Assembly (NCBI RefSeq): GCF_030848805.1
Contig: NC_092365.1
Coordinates: 21,161,395-21,225,394, forward strand
Direction of reading: 5' to 3'
DNA from: Temnothorax longispinosus
Taxonomy: Eukaryota > Arthropoda > Insecta > Hymenoptera > Formicidae
Length of the DNA: 64,000 bases
Shown: positions 12,001 to 25,566 of the stretch, one piece after another
How positions within the stretch are numbered: position 1 is the stretch's first letter
Layout: the number at the start of each line of letters is the position of its first letter
Translations under genes and position numbers: made by a program
Notes under the pieces: generated by a model
Told to the model about the DNA's origin: nothing
Database searches by the model: none
Seen by the model: the letters and a program-made list of their open reading frames with translations, nothing else

Positions 12001-13458
12001 TATATTTGGACATTTTCATCATTTTCCTTAAATAAGTTATAACGCGAATTAAAATCAAAGAATCAAAGATAAAAATAATTTTCTTGTATTATATTTTTAT
12101 CTTTGATTTTAATTTGCGTTATATTTATTTAAAAACTAAAGTGACAAAGGTGCCCAGACATAGGTCTTAAGTGTCCCGGCATTGGTACATTTACCTTAAT
12201 ATCGGTGTTTTTAATATTTCCATGACTTTTGGTTGAACCGATACCTCCAGAACATCCTTAGGAATTTTTTGCGACAAAACTGATTCTTCATGTTTTTCGA
12301 CACGCGCGGACGAACGTTGTCGGATCATCAGTTTAATATTTTTTACTTTTATCTACAAAGTAGTTTTGACTCTCTTCCTGTTTACCCACTCTTGCTGTTA
12401 TGGCGGAAGTGTGAAACGCTGTCATCTCTCCTAATCAGTATATTCATAATCAGGTTTGAGGTCAAAACATCAATTTTGCGCGGAATTAGTTAATGAATTG
12501 CCATATCAATTGCTGCTATCGAGCCACAAGTGTCTAAAAATGCGAAATACATTCTACACCATTTCCCGGAATACACGCTCCACTGTGACCTGACACAATT
12601 TTTCCCGTTATAAAAAGATCATTTGCAGCTGCATTACGAGAAAATCTATCTAAGTGTAGCCAGCCCTCGGTTTCTATTAATACACGGTCAATTTGCTGCG
12701 AGAGAGAACCTAACCGTTTGATCAAGAATAATCGCCATAATAATGATTCCGACCCCAATTATAAATTAAAGATAAGAAAGATTGAGGGATACAATTGTAT
12801 TTAATCGCGAAATAAGATGTTTATAATTATGGGGTAAAGATGTTACACACAGCTTCAGTTGTATATCAGTTTTTTGCACATTGCAGTCAGGCGTTTAATT
12901 AATTCCCGCAGCGAACTAAAAGAGAACTTCAATAAATATTTTTAAAATATGGCATTCGCGTGCCGCCGATACCTTTTATTTATCTCTTATTTCGCGATGG
13001 GTCCGACAAGTATCAACTAACACACTTGAGCTATTGCTGGCGCCAACGATAAGAAAAAAATAGAGAAAAAATTCTGTTGCTTTCTCTTGGTTATATGACA
13101 GCTAGGTCGGACACTGAACTTGGACCCTACGGCGTAAACGAAACAACAGTCTGCTCCCACACGAGGCGATGCCACTCTTAATTAATCGATACTAGGAAGG
13201 AATTTTCCGACAATACGACGTTGTCGATCGATAAGAAAAAACATTACATCTACTAAACACGTGTCGTTGCCACTAGAATAGATAATAACGCCTCTGAGCA
13301 GGGATATGGCGCCATGCTGAAACTAGATGATCCTACAATGTGGATGGAACTTTTTCAATTTTTCGTCAACAACACTATCCTATCTTTTTAAGGAAATAAA
13401 GTCCAATCTAATAAATGATTAACTTTGCGAATTATTATTTCGTCAGTTTCAATAATCA
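9037..13458. other. Intergenic, no recognisable gene
   Basis: AT-rich sequence with scattered short frames that lack splice support or family resemblance. A small inverted repeat lies at 12041-12122, with arms reading AACGCGAATTAAAATCAAAG and its near complement. A similar short segment containing CGGATCATCA occurs near 9260 and near 12320, suggesting related dispersed repeat copies. Confidence 0.5.
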
Positions 13459-13652
13459 CTAGACATCGGATTTTTTATATACAGATTGGTAGAAAAGAGC
13501 AATTAATAACTAAGATTATGTTATTTATAATATCCAACATATTTATACCTAACATATGTTGCAGTGTGAATATGTTGGATATTATAAATAACATAATTTA
13601 AGTTATTAATTGCTCTTTTCCACCAATGCATATTAAAAAATCCGATGTCTAG
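13459..13652. mobile_element. MITE-like inverted repeat
   Basis: The termini are CTAGACATCGGATTTTTTAT on the left and the matching complement ending GATGTCTAG on the right. Inner arms (AGAGCAATTAATAACT and ATGTTATTTATAATATCCAA) are also complementary, so nearly the whole 194 bp folds back around a short loop near 13552-13567. There is no coding capacity. Confidence 0.75.
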
Positions 13653-15030
13653 CTATAATAGAAATATTATGTAGTACAGGTAATTTATTTTCTAAAAATT
13701 TCTCGATTCATCATCTGCGTTAATAGGCGTCTTTCCAAACGGAGCTTTAAAATTATCTCGAAAATGAAAATGACTGTCGTGAAAATTATCGCTGATTATC
13801 TTATAAATATTTTCACTATGAGTTTATAAATTGTAATGTACCTACGCAACGAGTTTTTACGCGAAAATGACATATAAAATAAATGACATATAAAATCAGC
13901 GTGAGAACTCGTGTGACTTTCGCGGTGGCAATTTGCGATTGTCGGGACAGTACCGAGAATCACGCCCAGTGAACAGTAAACGGCGGTTATTACAAAAATA
14001 AAACGGAATCTCGGGTTGTTTCGCACGCAAGAGAACAAGATTGCCATACTTTTTTTTCTTATTCATCCTTAACCCTTAACCCTCGGGTGTGCTAAAAGTC
14101 ACGTTTATCTCTTTTCGCTTAGAAACTACTTGTCTAGTGGCAGATAATATTGATTCTGGAGTAAGATGCGTGCTCTTTGCTCGCTTTAAACGTTTTAAAC
14201 GACAAGTAGGATCAGCTAAAATATAATTACTATAACTCGATCTTTAATATCATATTATATCGATTCTAATGCATACAATTTCTGGCGCTGTTATAGACAC
14301 GAGCCGTGTGGTGGAACATTCTCGTCGAGCGCAGAAAAGTTATCGAGAGCTTTTCCTGTAATCTAGTACATGAAAATTTTCTTTCTAGCATTTCTTTTTT
14401 TTATTTTAAGAATGCATCGATTTCGCAACTATAATTGATAGTCTTATTTATTAATGAAATCGGGAAGAGAGGGACGTAATCCGCGTCTTAATTTCATATC
14501 GATCAAGTTGGCGCGGAAGAGGAGTGCTCTCTGTCCTCGTAGATAAAGATCAGCGCGCGCGCGCGCGCGCGCGGTGTAGCGAGTAATTGGAAGATAGACG
14601 TAACCGATTGAATCATCTGTGCGGTAAGTGTCATTGCTTCAAATATAACCGCTCGTTTCTTACCGTTCGTTGATTCACTCGTTGTGGCAGCATCTCGACT
14701 GCTCTCGAATGTAGTACATTGGCTTTGCCGATCTAATCGGTCAATTATCTCGAAAACTTATACAAGACGAGGACCGTGTCGCGACAATAAGGCATAAGAA
14801 ATAATATTTTCCACAATGCTCCCGAACGATTAGAACGCTATTTATATAAGAGTGTCGCGCGGTCTCTCACGCCAATTTATCAAATTTAACCTTTACAAGA
14901 GAGTTCAAATTTCAACAAAAGTTTATCCAAGGCGGAACTAACCATAAGTAAAAAAAATAAAGAAAATGGGAAGAAACAAAGGATGGAAAATAAACACTAT
15001 AAATTTTTGATGTCGAGTCAATAAATTTGA
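13653..15030. other. Intergenic, includes a GC dinucleotide run
   Basis: No gene was recognised. A (GC)n alternating tract at 14553-14573 is the only notable simple repeat; such tracts can adopt Z-DNA. Confidence 0.5.
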
Positions 15031-18000
15031 TTTTCTATTAAAATTGGACGTTTGCCCTCTTAAGACAATTAATCTTACTCCTCTTATCGATAACGCGCGC
15101 GATATGCTCCCCCGCGAACCGGATCGCCGTCGCCGGCAGCGGCAGTTATGTCAAAGTGCAGTTATGTCAAAGTGCAGCCCATCACGTTCGTGCACGTGAT
15201 AGCCTCGCAAATCGGACTTAGATTCGGCACAGCTGCACGGCCGAGTTTCTCTCTGTACCGCGCGAGAGAAAAATCGGGTAGGAAAACAGCCGATAGAACG
15301 GATGATCGACGTTATACGGCCGATATGTAGTCGACGTTATACGGCCGGCTCATGGTCGAACTTAACCCCGTTTATATCGCTTCTCCGGCTGCTCTTATAG
15401 CCCCTATTATCGAAGAAGCCTAAATCTAACAATAAGCAACGTCAGCGATTTTTCGCCGCGCCGCCGCTCCTCGTGTTGTTCATCGCGTGTCTGTCATCGC
15501 TCCCCCGGCCCCGCTCTCGGCGGCACCCTCAGCGGGAGGCACTTTGCCGTAAAACCGTCGCGTCGAATTTTAACGGCCGTGTCCATCTTTTGATCCGCAA
15601 TTAGCTACAAAAGGACGTGCATTACGCGAGGATGGAAAATAGCTTTAGCTATTTTCAATCTCTCGCTCTCACGCGCCGCGCCGGCCGCCTCCGCGCCGCG
15701 GCCGCGAACGCACGAATTTTTCCCGCCGCGCCTTCTCTTCCGGGAGGATCTCGTTCGAGGAAATATGACCGTCATCGGTTAGACGAAAACTGATCCTTTC
15801 CAGATGACTCCTCGTTTCTAAGCGATCGGTGGCTTCTCAGAAATCGAGAATGATCGCGTGTCGGGAAAGAAGAACGTGAGCCGGAGCCGACTACTCTCGC
15901 TCCGGCTACAGTCGAACTTTCTGCTCGCGTTTCCTCCTGTATCGCATTAGTGACTGTAAATATTTCATATTGTTAAGGCTGCGGTCCGATTCACGCTCAC
16001 AGAGCTGAAAGCATCGCTCTATCTTCGTTTGATATTCGATGTGCAACGAAGACAGAATGATGCTGCAGCCTAAGACTACCGTGGAAAATAAAAGGGTCGG
16101 TGATCGGTGCAACGTGGTTTATCGCGGTGTTTCTCCCGTTTTCTCGAAAACATCACCGCCAGGATTGATGAGAGATGCCACATCGTGGCCGATAATGCGC
16201 GAGAACGCGCAGAAGCTCCGATTCTATATTGTTGCCATATTGTTGCTCGTAACGATATCTCGTTGTTAATAATAGACGACTGATGCCCGCGCCCCATAAC
16301 ACGCTTATTTTCCACTGCGATTACTTATCGAATTGTTTCTCTTTCGGTTGCGACGCCGCCCGCGCCGCCGCCGCCGCGCGCAGCGGCCGGGAAACTTGCG
16401 AGTTTTCATCCCTCTTCCGACATAATAATCGCGGCGAGGCGCGCCAATTAACGCTTAAGACCGCGCGCGTGTCACGCTCCTTTAATTAATTAAAGTTTTT
16501 TCTTCTGAATCACTTAATTAATTGGCGCTTACGTGTCACGTCTGGATACATTCGCTTTCCAGCAAAAGTAAACATTTCTTTCCCTGCACTCGTTTCAAGG
16601 CTTACGCTGCAAGTTATGAGGAGTTTCGGTAATAATATACAATTTATTGAAACTTGTATTGAATTTTATCTGTTTATTTGATGCCGATAATCATACCCAA
16701 TTTCTTCTTACAAAAACTGTACAAGTTTGTACCATTACACGAGTACCTGAGAGAGATCATTGAAATGCGTCATTGGAATTTCTTTATCGTTGCCAGCGGA
16801 TAAATTAATTATTTGTTTACCCTTTTCTCGTCGTCTACATCGTTACCCTCTCTGACTCCCGATTCACACACATCCGCCGATAATTCGCCTTTAAAAATAT
16901 TTGTATATAGCTATAAGCATGCGTTCCGGGTGCGAAGTACAGTCTCCGTGTTTCTCGGCCTCGACAATTACGCGATCGCTACTGCAGGATAATTTACATT
17001 TTTTGCGATATGCGTTAACTAATATTAACGTATCGCGGTAATAACGAGCAGCGCATCTCGAGTTAATGGATGTACGAAGAGGTAGTCAAATCGCGCGTGC
17101 AGCGAAATGTTTTTCGCACATGAGGCGCGACACTGATGCCTGCGATAGAGAACGATCACGAAGTTTGCGAGTGACGCGATAATTGCAATTTGACGTTACC
17201 AGGAACGCCAGGATTCTGTAATCGCGGGTTATTTTTGGACCGTGGCGGATCATCGCTTGAGCCGCGCGTGAGAGTGAGAGCATGACACATCTTAAACATT
17301 ATACTTTCCGTGTAATTTCGTGAAACCGCTTATCGGCGCTCTCTCTCTCTCACTTGTTTTTAATTTTATTTTCACGTCAAAGGTGTAAAGAATTAAAAAA
17401 TTTACCTTTGCAAAATAATATCGCTTTTGCGGAAACGTTTGCGAATAATCTATTTATTTAAAAAATATGGTATTTTGGAAATGCAATGTTTTAATTGATA
17501 ATTATCGCCTATATTATCGATATTATTTAAACTTTTACAAATACGAGAGTTAATCGATTGATAATCCAAATTGTCTAACAAAGAAAAAATAATTTAGCTT
17601 GATTTAATTTGATAATGATCGTCGCGCGCCATTTACATTTCTCGGAAAAGTACAATTCTACTTTTCCGCGCGCGAAATCGGTTCATCTTAAGATCCCCCT
17701 CCTGTAGCTGTCTCGCGCGCGCGTTGGTCGGGACGATCTGACAGGCTAACGATCCACGTGTGACCACTTGAGGCTAGTTTTTCACGAGTTTTCTAAAGTG
17801 GCGCGGCTCGCACCTCTCCTTGCGCGCCATGTGCAGGCGGTTCACTTAGGCTCAATAGACCCCGTAAGTGGCCGCTATTACAACGGCGCGCACTTAGGAA
17901 TCACGTGCGCGCGTGTACTCGCGCGGTTAAGCGAGTGCATCGCCACGTAGTAGTTTGCAGCACGTGGCGCGTGTCCTTGGCATGCGTCGACATCCTCCTG

Positions 18001-18131
18001 CATCCGCGTGTCACGCGAGAACGTGCGATCCAGGGGAAATTTTTCGTCTCCTCGCCGTGCTGCCGCGCGATCGCGATTCGCGTTCTGCAGGTGCATTCTG
18101 CCAGAGAGAAAGAGAAAGAGGAGGGAGGGAA

Positions 18132-18189
<58 letters not shown>

Positions 18190-20827
18190 AAGGAGAAAGA
18201 AAGGGGGAGAAAGATTGTCATCGATTGCGTGCGTTATTACCATACGTACGTGACGCAGACGTAAAACTATCCGACTGCGGTTTCACCACCTGGACAGACA
18301 CTTGCGATTGTATATATAGACCCCAGACGACGAGCTCTGCTTTCTTCGGAAAGTTCTCGTATTTCAACGATAATATAATGACACATTGCCCGATCATCGA
18401 GCACCCACGCGTGAGAGTCGTTGACTCGTTGTCGTATCGGAATTTATTCGTCAAAGTTCAGATAACATATATATATCGATAATGATCGCCGCACCTCTCT
18501 TAAATTAACGCGTCTGTTGAAAAAAATAATGCCACACGTCGTTCACTGTCGGATAAAAGATGGTCCCGCTACGTTATTATAGACCTGTAACGTTTCGTGC
18601 AAAATCTATCTGATTTACATATTTTAAATTTAAATAATAATTTGAGTATGTGTTGTTGCAAAATATATATATATAGACTTATACGCTTTGCCGATCTTTT
18701 CATCCGCTTTCCGCAAAAATAACACTGTAGAATAAGATCCGCTGATATTAAGGTACTGTTTACAACCGAACCTGAATAGAATAGATATATCGAGCGGGGG
18801 AAATATCATACGTCTATATTCGTTGAAAGATATCGAAATTGCTAAGATTGGTCGAAAGAAACGAGGGTAGCAGGTCGCGTGTAGCGACCTCTCTATCTGC
18901 AAAAAATTGCGACCGATATATCGGGCTGAGAGACAAAACAGGCGCGGCGATCAATTAAAGTCGCCGTTAATGGACCACACTTTGTCTTCGATCGGAATCA
19001 CAGATCACTTAACGTGATCCTTCCGTGTTTTTGCGCGCGGATCCCCGATACCGCGCGGACCCCGATAATCGATCATCGCCGGCTCCCCCGTCGGTCTTCG
19101 ATAAGTCATTCAGAGATAATGGAACGGTTGTCTTCATTGATGCCGAACCGTAACCGATAGCTACTCCACTTTCGCTCGAAACGCGACGTCTTGTGCACGT
19201 GATCCATAGTGGGTCTAAACGACATTTAATAGTAGTGTTCTTGCAATTGTTCGCGAAACGCGATCTATTTACGTGTCACTCGATCCTGAAACGTAATTCG
19301 CGCCACAGATCACTAGCGATTTTATTTACTCTCTTGGAGCCGAGCAGAAAGCGCAGTCGTTGCATCACATGAGAAGTGGCTACAATAATAACCACAGCTA
19401 CATACACAAAGGAAAAATATTTGTTTGTATTTTTTATTTTTGTAGGGTTTGCTATACGGATGCATATAATTATCTATTTTAAACGGGGCGATCAGCGTGT
19501 GTGAGCAGCGTTCTTTCATAATAAATTCAAAATAACCAGCTTAATGTGCAAATTTTTCCCACCCATTCTGGTTTCTTGAATTTGCCGCTACATCTAACAC
19601 AGTCACGGGGCATTAGTTACAAACCCGCGTGATACAATAGGAATAATGCGGAATCGTGTAGCTGTCTAGCGCTCGGTCCCGGCGCGGCGCGGCGCGAAGA
19701 GCCGTCGAGCCGAGACGTCGAGACTTCGCTACGGGGGGCGTCCGAAGAGACAGCATCCTCGATAAAAAAAAACAGCTCGCTTTGTTCGGGAGATACGAAA
19801 AGAGACGGGGGATGAAATCGGACGGCGGCGGTGTCCGTCCAACGCGCGACAAAATGAATAGCGAACGGAAATAGAGAACGGGTCTGTCTTCGCGAGCCAG
19901 ACGGGGCGGGTTAGGCCCGGCCGGCGCGGTACAAAAGGGGCGCGCGAAGTCCGTCCAACAAAAGAATATATTATGTTATACTTCGGGAATATATATACCG
20001 CTCATATGTAGCGCGAAGTAGCTATACGCGCCGATTCCCGAAGTGAGAGCGGAATCGTTGTCGTTGTCGGCCTTCATCCTGCCTGTCCGTCTCCCGGCAG
20101 CCCAGTGCCCACTCTCGTTTCTCCGGCTTTCGGCTGAAAGACGACGCGACGGTCCCCCTCGTGGCACGAAAAAGCGAATTCGTCTGGCCGCTAACGATCC
20201 CTCTTCTCCTCCTGCGCGCGGTGTCGCCGGTGACCGGCGAGAGTCCGTCTGCTACCGAGCTTCTATTCCTCCTCCTCCTCCTCCTCCTTCTCTTCTCTCT
20301 TCCTCCTTCTCTCCTACCTCTTCCACTACTCCCTCCTTATCATACCTCTCTCCCCCTGGTCCCTGAAATCTAGAACAAGAACCGCGTGGTGAGGCGGCCC
20401 GGTACCAGTTATATCGTCGAACTCGGTACCAACGGAGGTCTCTTCAAGGCTTCGAGTCTCGCAGCATCATTTCGCGATTTCTCGTGACCGCGAGAAGAGA
20501 CGGGAGTCGCGTCGGGAAATCATTTCTCAAGACTATACCGAACTGTTAGACATCGCGACATCGAGACCGGAATCAAACTCAAAGGGGACTTTTCGGCGGT
20601 CGCGATCGTGGAGCCGGCGCGAGGCGAAATCGAATAATTTAATTCTTATTAAAAAAAAAATATATATATATATATATACAACGATCCGGTAGGCGAATGC
20701 GACTGCGAAAGACTTTAAGGTATCGATACTTCCGGAAACCGCATAGAAAGCACGCTACCGGTCTTCCGCCACTTCTTCCACATCCACTTTGATTGACGAT
20801 CGTCCCTGACGAGAGAGAAACATAAGG
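15031..20827. other. Long upstream region of the IGF-like gene with CpG-rich blocks
   Basis: CpG-rich blocks occur at about 15060-15920, 16330-16470 and 19670-20640, separated by AT-rich DNA. A GA microsatellite lies at 18138-18184, a CTC run near 20266-20288, and an (AT)n run at 20658-20678 just upstream of the IGF-like ATG. The last block probably holds promoter and 5' UTR sequence of that gene. A TACAAAAG TATA-like motif sits near 19931. Long open frames in the GA and CTC repeats are compositional artefacts. Confidence 0.45.
18138..18184. repeat. GA microsatellite
   Basis: An uninterrupted GA run preceded by GA-rich sequence from about 18104. It creates spurious Arg/Glu-rich and Leu/Ser-rich frames. 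Confidence 0.95.
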
Positions 20828-22062
20828 ATGATGGTATGTGGCAATCGTGTGATGAACGGAGTGGTGCTTCTGATCGCGTTGGTTCTCCTGAATGTCCTGT
20901 ACGCCACCGACGCTCAAGCCTACAAGAAGTCTCATATCCGGATGCAGAAGTTGTGCTCCAGAAAGCTGAGCGACGCCCTGTACATCGTGTGCCGGGAACG
21001 CGGCTACAATGAACCGTTTTCGTATAGTAACGAGGAGCGGAGGGCCGATCGCGGCCCGGGACTCGTCGAGGAGTGCTGTTATCATCAGTGCACCTACGAG
21101 CAGCTCGAACAATACTGCAAGCCCCTTCCCGAGGAGACGCAGGTCGACTCGAGGGACGACGTTATGTGAGTGGATGTTAGTGCGTTCTTTTATGTTCTTA
21201 TTTGCCCCTTCACTCATGCACCTCTCTTTCTTTCTCTTTATACAATTTTACTATATTTTCGAAAACAGACAAAGTGATCTCAACCTTCTCTCTCTAACTT
21301 TCTTTCTAATTTTACCTCTTTCTTGTACATATTACTAAGATCATTATATTTCTAATTTTGTATATTTTCTTATGTCTTGTTGTGTGTTTCACCTTTTTCT
21401 TTCTCTCATTTTTATATATATGAGTGGATTATCAGATAATTAATAAATTCTGTGAGAATCTAATCTGCGTGCGTGTTTATTCATAGCTCTGTTTTTTAAA
21501 TATTCGGATACGTTTTAAACACGCTAATAAATTAGAGGGAGAATTTTATTCGAAATTCTCAAATAAATATTTTGTCTCTCGTGTATAAATATTTTGACAA
21601 ATTCGTGACACATACCTAATCGGACTCATTTTGCTCGAATAACACAAAACAAAAATATCTTAATTGACATTTCCTATCTAAAAAAAGGCATGTTAAATCG
21701 ATACTCGAATCTCTCGTTTTATTAAAAATTCCGTTGCTCATCGATTGAATTCTAATTGCAAATGCATGTCACTTGCACGACACATTCCGCGATAAGTCGA
21801 TTTATTTCCGTTTTGCAACCGGGGGAAAAATATAAATACGTATAATTGCGCGCAATACGTATAAATATAGCTGATCGTCTTGTAACACATAGCAGCTTAT
21901 TATATAATTATTTATATTGATGCTGAATCATTTGTTTTGCGCTGTCAGCTGATTAATAGACGATCTGCAACAAGTATAAGAAGGAGTTAATATGCACTGT
22001 CGAGAAAGCGTGTGCACTCTCGAAAGAGCGTAAACCGCAATCAGCGAGGGAGGAGGAAAAGA

Positions 22063-22121
<59 letters not shown>

Positions 22122-23943
22122 CGCGCTAGGCCGCGTTATCATTGCCTCCGTGATAATCTTTGCTATCTAAAGTTCATGGTTGTGTATGAACTGGTCTCAG
22201 GAAGGTCTGAAGTATTAGGACCATTCGCTATCGTGCGTAACATTCTTTCCTCCTCTCTTCTCTCCCGCGCTCGCCGCGGTTTCGCGTTGGTTGCCCCGTG
22301 GGTTTATCGAGTTGTGCGACTTGTTTTTTTTTTGTTATCCACCTACAATCGTAATCGAGCCTTCTTACACAAATGTTTACAGTACTTTTTTGGTCGTATG
22401 AACCTGCTTTCACGCGACTCTCATATCGGGCGACATATTTATTGTATTTTTAACGTCTAAGCTTGAAGTGTCTTTGTCTCGCTAAACACTATCCTGTTCG
22501 AGTTAAACTCGGATGTAGGGTCATCGATCCGCGACGCGAAGTAGATCGTAATATAATTTCGCGGGAGTTTAAAGAAAAATGTAATCGATATGGCTAGAAG
22601 TTGAAAATTGAAAGATAAATTCAAACGTATCATTCAATAAATTAATATAACATTGGGTTCCCATCAAGATAACTTTGTTTTGTTCTACGATCTGTTTACT
22701 TATGTGTATTATCTTTACGTTTTTCAGAGATCAGTCGTACATAGCGAATCTACCTCATTCGACGACAAAAGATCTGCTGGAGCAGCATTCGCAAACGGAG
22801 TTGGAGTACGCCGGCGATGCGATAAAACGTAAGGTCGATGATTTGAAAAGGGGACGCCATAGGGGGAAAAGTGGTCGCAATATTGATGGTGAATGCAAGG
22901 GGAAGGCTGATGCGAAAAAGCGACACCGCGGCAGGCACTGTAGATGCCGGCGTCGGCGTCTGGAGTGTCGCCGAGCTGGCAAGGTGCTTTCACGTCATGT
23001 CGTCATTGCTTGCTTATTAGCACTTTAGCGCTTTCGCTTGTAAACGCTTTTGCAGCGCGATCTGATCGCGACCCAATGCCTTTTTGCTAATTTATCTAAT
23101 ATGCTTCTAACATCCGCAATGCAATGAAGGTATCTCTCAAAGTCTCGAACAATAATTATCCCGTTTGCCAAACTTGAATTTGCTGCAAGCTTAAATATTT
23201 TGGAATGCTTATTAAAATATTATATTTGCTAAATAAGGAAACCTTTTCTTCGCCAGTGAATAGAATAAAAAGGAGTGGTAATAATCGACGCTGACTGGCT
23301 ATATAAAATTCTTTAATTATCTCACTTATCTTTTATATAGCCAGTCAGCGTCGATTATTACCACTCCTTTTTATTATATTTGCTGTTTACTTGTTTTCTT
23401 AAATCGATGGACTGCTCGAAGGAAAGATTTGAAGGAAAAAGCTCCACTTCAAATCGCATTATCTTTATCCATTCCGAATTCTTGTTATTTAAGATTTGTC
23501 CATATATCTGAAGCGCGAAGTCTCATCGAAGTTGTAAACACATTTGATATGATTGTGTCCTTGTGTTTACAGCGCAGCGCACTTCTTTTACTACTGCTTA
23601 TTACACACCAGTCACTAACTTATGCTTTGCATCTAAAAATAATTATAAGATAGGTGGCTATCGTGCGTATGATTCTTTTTTTTCATTTTGCATGACGTTC
23701 TGCTGTTTGTCACCCACGTTGAACGGCTGCAGTGCAGTCTCGGACAGCCATCGATTGCCTTTGCATGCGTGCTGTCTTGTAAACGAAATAATTTTCAAAC
23801 ATTAATGAAATTCTTCAATTGATTGTAACGTATTGGCGTATCTATCGTTACAGGTTTCACGCAACAACGTTAAGCCTCTAGACAACAAATTTGTAACGAC
23901 ATTGACGACTGACGAACCTACGTCGTTTCCTTCTGTATCGTAA
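20828..23943 (+). CDS. Arthropod insulin-like growth factor (aIGF / ILP1-type), complete
   Basis: Exons 20828-21165, 22728-22983 and 23854-23943 join in phase to give 227 residues. A signal peptide occupies about residues 1-31. The B domain has Cys43-x11-Cys55 within LCSRKLSDALYIVC. A connecting segment of only about 12 residues (SYSNEERRADR) follows, then the A domain with Cys83-Cys84-x3-Cys88-x8-Cys97 (ECCYHQCTYEQLEQYC). The short C domain is IGF-like. A tail of about 130 residues after the A domain contains a strongly basic stretch at 176-198 with Cys184, 186 and 193; the last exon ends DEPTSFPSVS. Arthropod IGFs (the dilp6 group) are reported to have alternatively spliced C-terminal extensions. 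They act through insulin receptor tyrosine kinase and come largely from fat body. Intron 1 holds a GA microsatellite and intron 2 a perfect hairpin. Use of the first or second Met is not decided. Confidence 0.92.
22061..22126. repeat. GA microsatellite ending in a GC run
   Basis: A (GA)n tract followed by GCGCGCGC, within intron 1 of the aIGF gene. Confidence 0.9.
23264..23375. repeat. Perfect 45-bp inverted repeat (hairpin) in aIGF intron 2
   Basis: The left arm 23264-23308 and right arm 23331-23375 are exact reverse complements over 45 bp, with a 22-nt loop. Both contain AATCGACGCTGACTGGCTAT or its complement. It lies in the intron between coding exons 2 and 3 and would form a long hairpin in the pre-mRNA. 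It may be a young fold-back element or a small-RNA source. Confidence 0.85.
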
Positions 23944-25566
23944 TGCGAAGCTGCGGTGCTAAAAAAAAACAATGCAGCCAATTGTCGATCGTCCATACGA
24001 GAAATAAGAAGAACTTTTTGAAAAGTGATTACTCGTAGATCGAAGTTATTTGTTTTTCCAATGCCAAACTTTGATCCGTTACGTTCTATCGATCGCATCA
24101 TTGAAATAACTGATGGAGTTTGCACACGGATGATCGCTCGTAGAGAAGAAACCGGAGAATTCGGGGGACGGATATATCAGGGCGGATAAATCGATCTGAA
24201 AATGAATGATTCGCGTGGAAGAGATATTATTTATAGGAAATTCAGCCTCATCACGCGCATTAGTGTTAATAGATCGTATCGAAACAGCGACCACGTGTGG
24301 CGAACAGTGTCATCCATCAATCTTGGACATCGAAGAACTGGCGATCAAGGAAGCATGTGGAAGATCGATTGCTCGGCGACGATATTGACGGAAACAGATC
24401 CGATTGTTCTAATATATTGCTTTCCTTCAATGTCAAGAATAATGTCGTCAAGGAAGAAGTGAATTTCGACGATGACTCCTGGAGAAACCGCGCGGACTCG
24501 AATATCGAATGCAGTTAGTGATGAACTTGAATGCAATCCGTACAATCGGGTCGCGAGATCTCGCAAAAAAAGAAAGAAAAGACTTAAGTGATTTCGATAT
24601 AAGCGTTTTCAAGCGCGAGGAGCAGTCCGATTTGGATATTTATCGGTGATTTTAGTTTTATCAACAATTGATCTCATTAGTATTAAAAATTCTGTTGTGT
24701 AAGTTTTAAGATTTGACTTAGAGTTTTTAGCTTTAAAACACACATCGACGAACGCGTACTTTATTAGTCCACAATGGAATGGACAAGATTTAAATGCGGA
24801 ATTTGTAGTTTTTAATAAAATAAGTAGATCCGAAGGATTTGGAAGGGAGTAGTTGTAGATGGAAGTTTTATCACGCAATAAATTTGAATATTGAATAGCG
24901 CACGCTTTTTTTTACCGTGATTCAAAATTTCCATTTGACATCGGCGTTAATAATAGCGACTAATAAACATTTATACGTACTGAATGATGTTTCATTTATT
25001 TCGTCGAATACCTGACTTCGTACAAATACAGGAAATTGATTGAGAAGTAAGATAATAAACTTGATATTGTATTTATAATTTGTATTTGTATAATTAATAT
25101 ACTCTTTTAAGAGGCACTAATTTTATAATCGCAATTTTTAATTCTTAACACGTTTGTCTACGCAGCAAGTATCTCTTACCGTATATGCCATAAAGTTCTT
25201 TTCCTCGAAAGCGAGGCCTTATTCGAAAAAAAATTATTCTATTATTTTAATTTATTTTGAGTCATCCATTTCACAGGTTGTATATATTTTGATCTACTCT
25301 GTATAATGATAAAATATTATGTAATATGATTAAATAAGACTATCCTCATAGGGAAGAGTATTATGTTGAATTGCGGATTTTTTTACTTTACATTGTTATC
25401 AGCTAGCTACTTATGTCATCTAAAATTTTATATTACTGGTATGGTATTTATTTTTTTACAAACGTTTTAAAAAATTTTGATAGCGCCGGTCATCAGTGAT
25501 CACCAGGACGCCATTTAAAGATGCGTCAGATGCCGGTTACGGATGACCATCGTGGCAGTCAACGCG
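23944..25566. other. Interval between the two convergent insulin-family genes
   Basis: Holds the 3' UTRs of both genes. A minus-strand AATAAA (complement of 25447-25452) is a likely poly(A) signal for the gonadulin-like gene; AATAAA motifs near 24883 and 24961 could serve the aIGF. Between 24029 and 24518 there are overlapping open frames in somewhat higher-GC sequence. One, from an AG at 24271-24272 to a TAG at 24516-24518, is in the right phase to be an alternative last aIGF exon, but this is unsupported. Confidence 0.4.

Noticed and set aside
17878..18264. Several overlapping open frames on both strands
   Set aside because: They are produced by the GA microsatellite; Arg/Glu and Leu/Ser repeats are compositional.
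20043..20373. Pro/Leu/Ser-rich frames upstream of aIGF
   Set aside because: They come from the CTC repeat and CpG-rich 5' region; no splice or family support.
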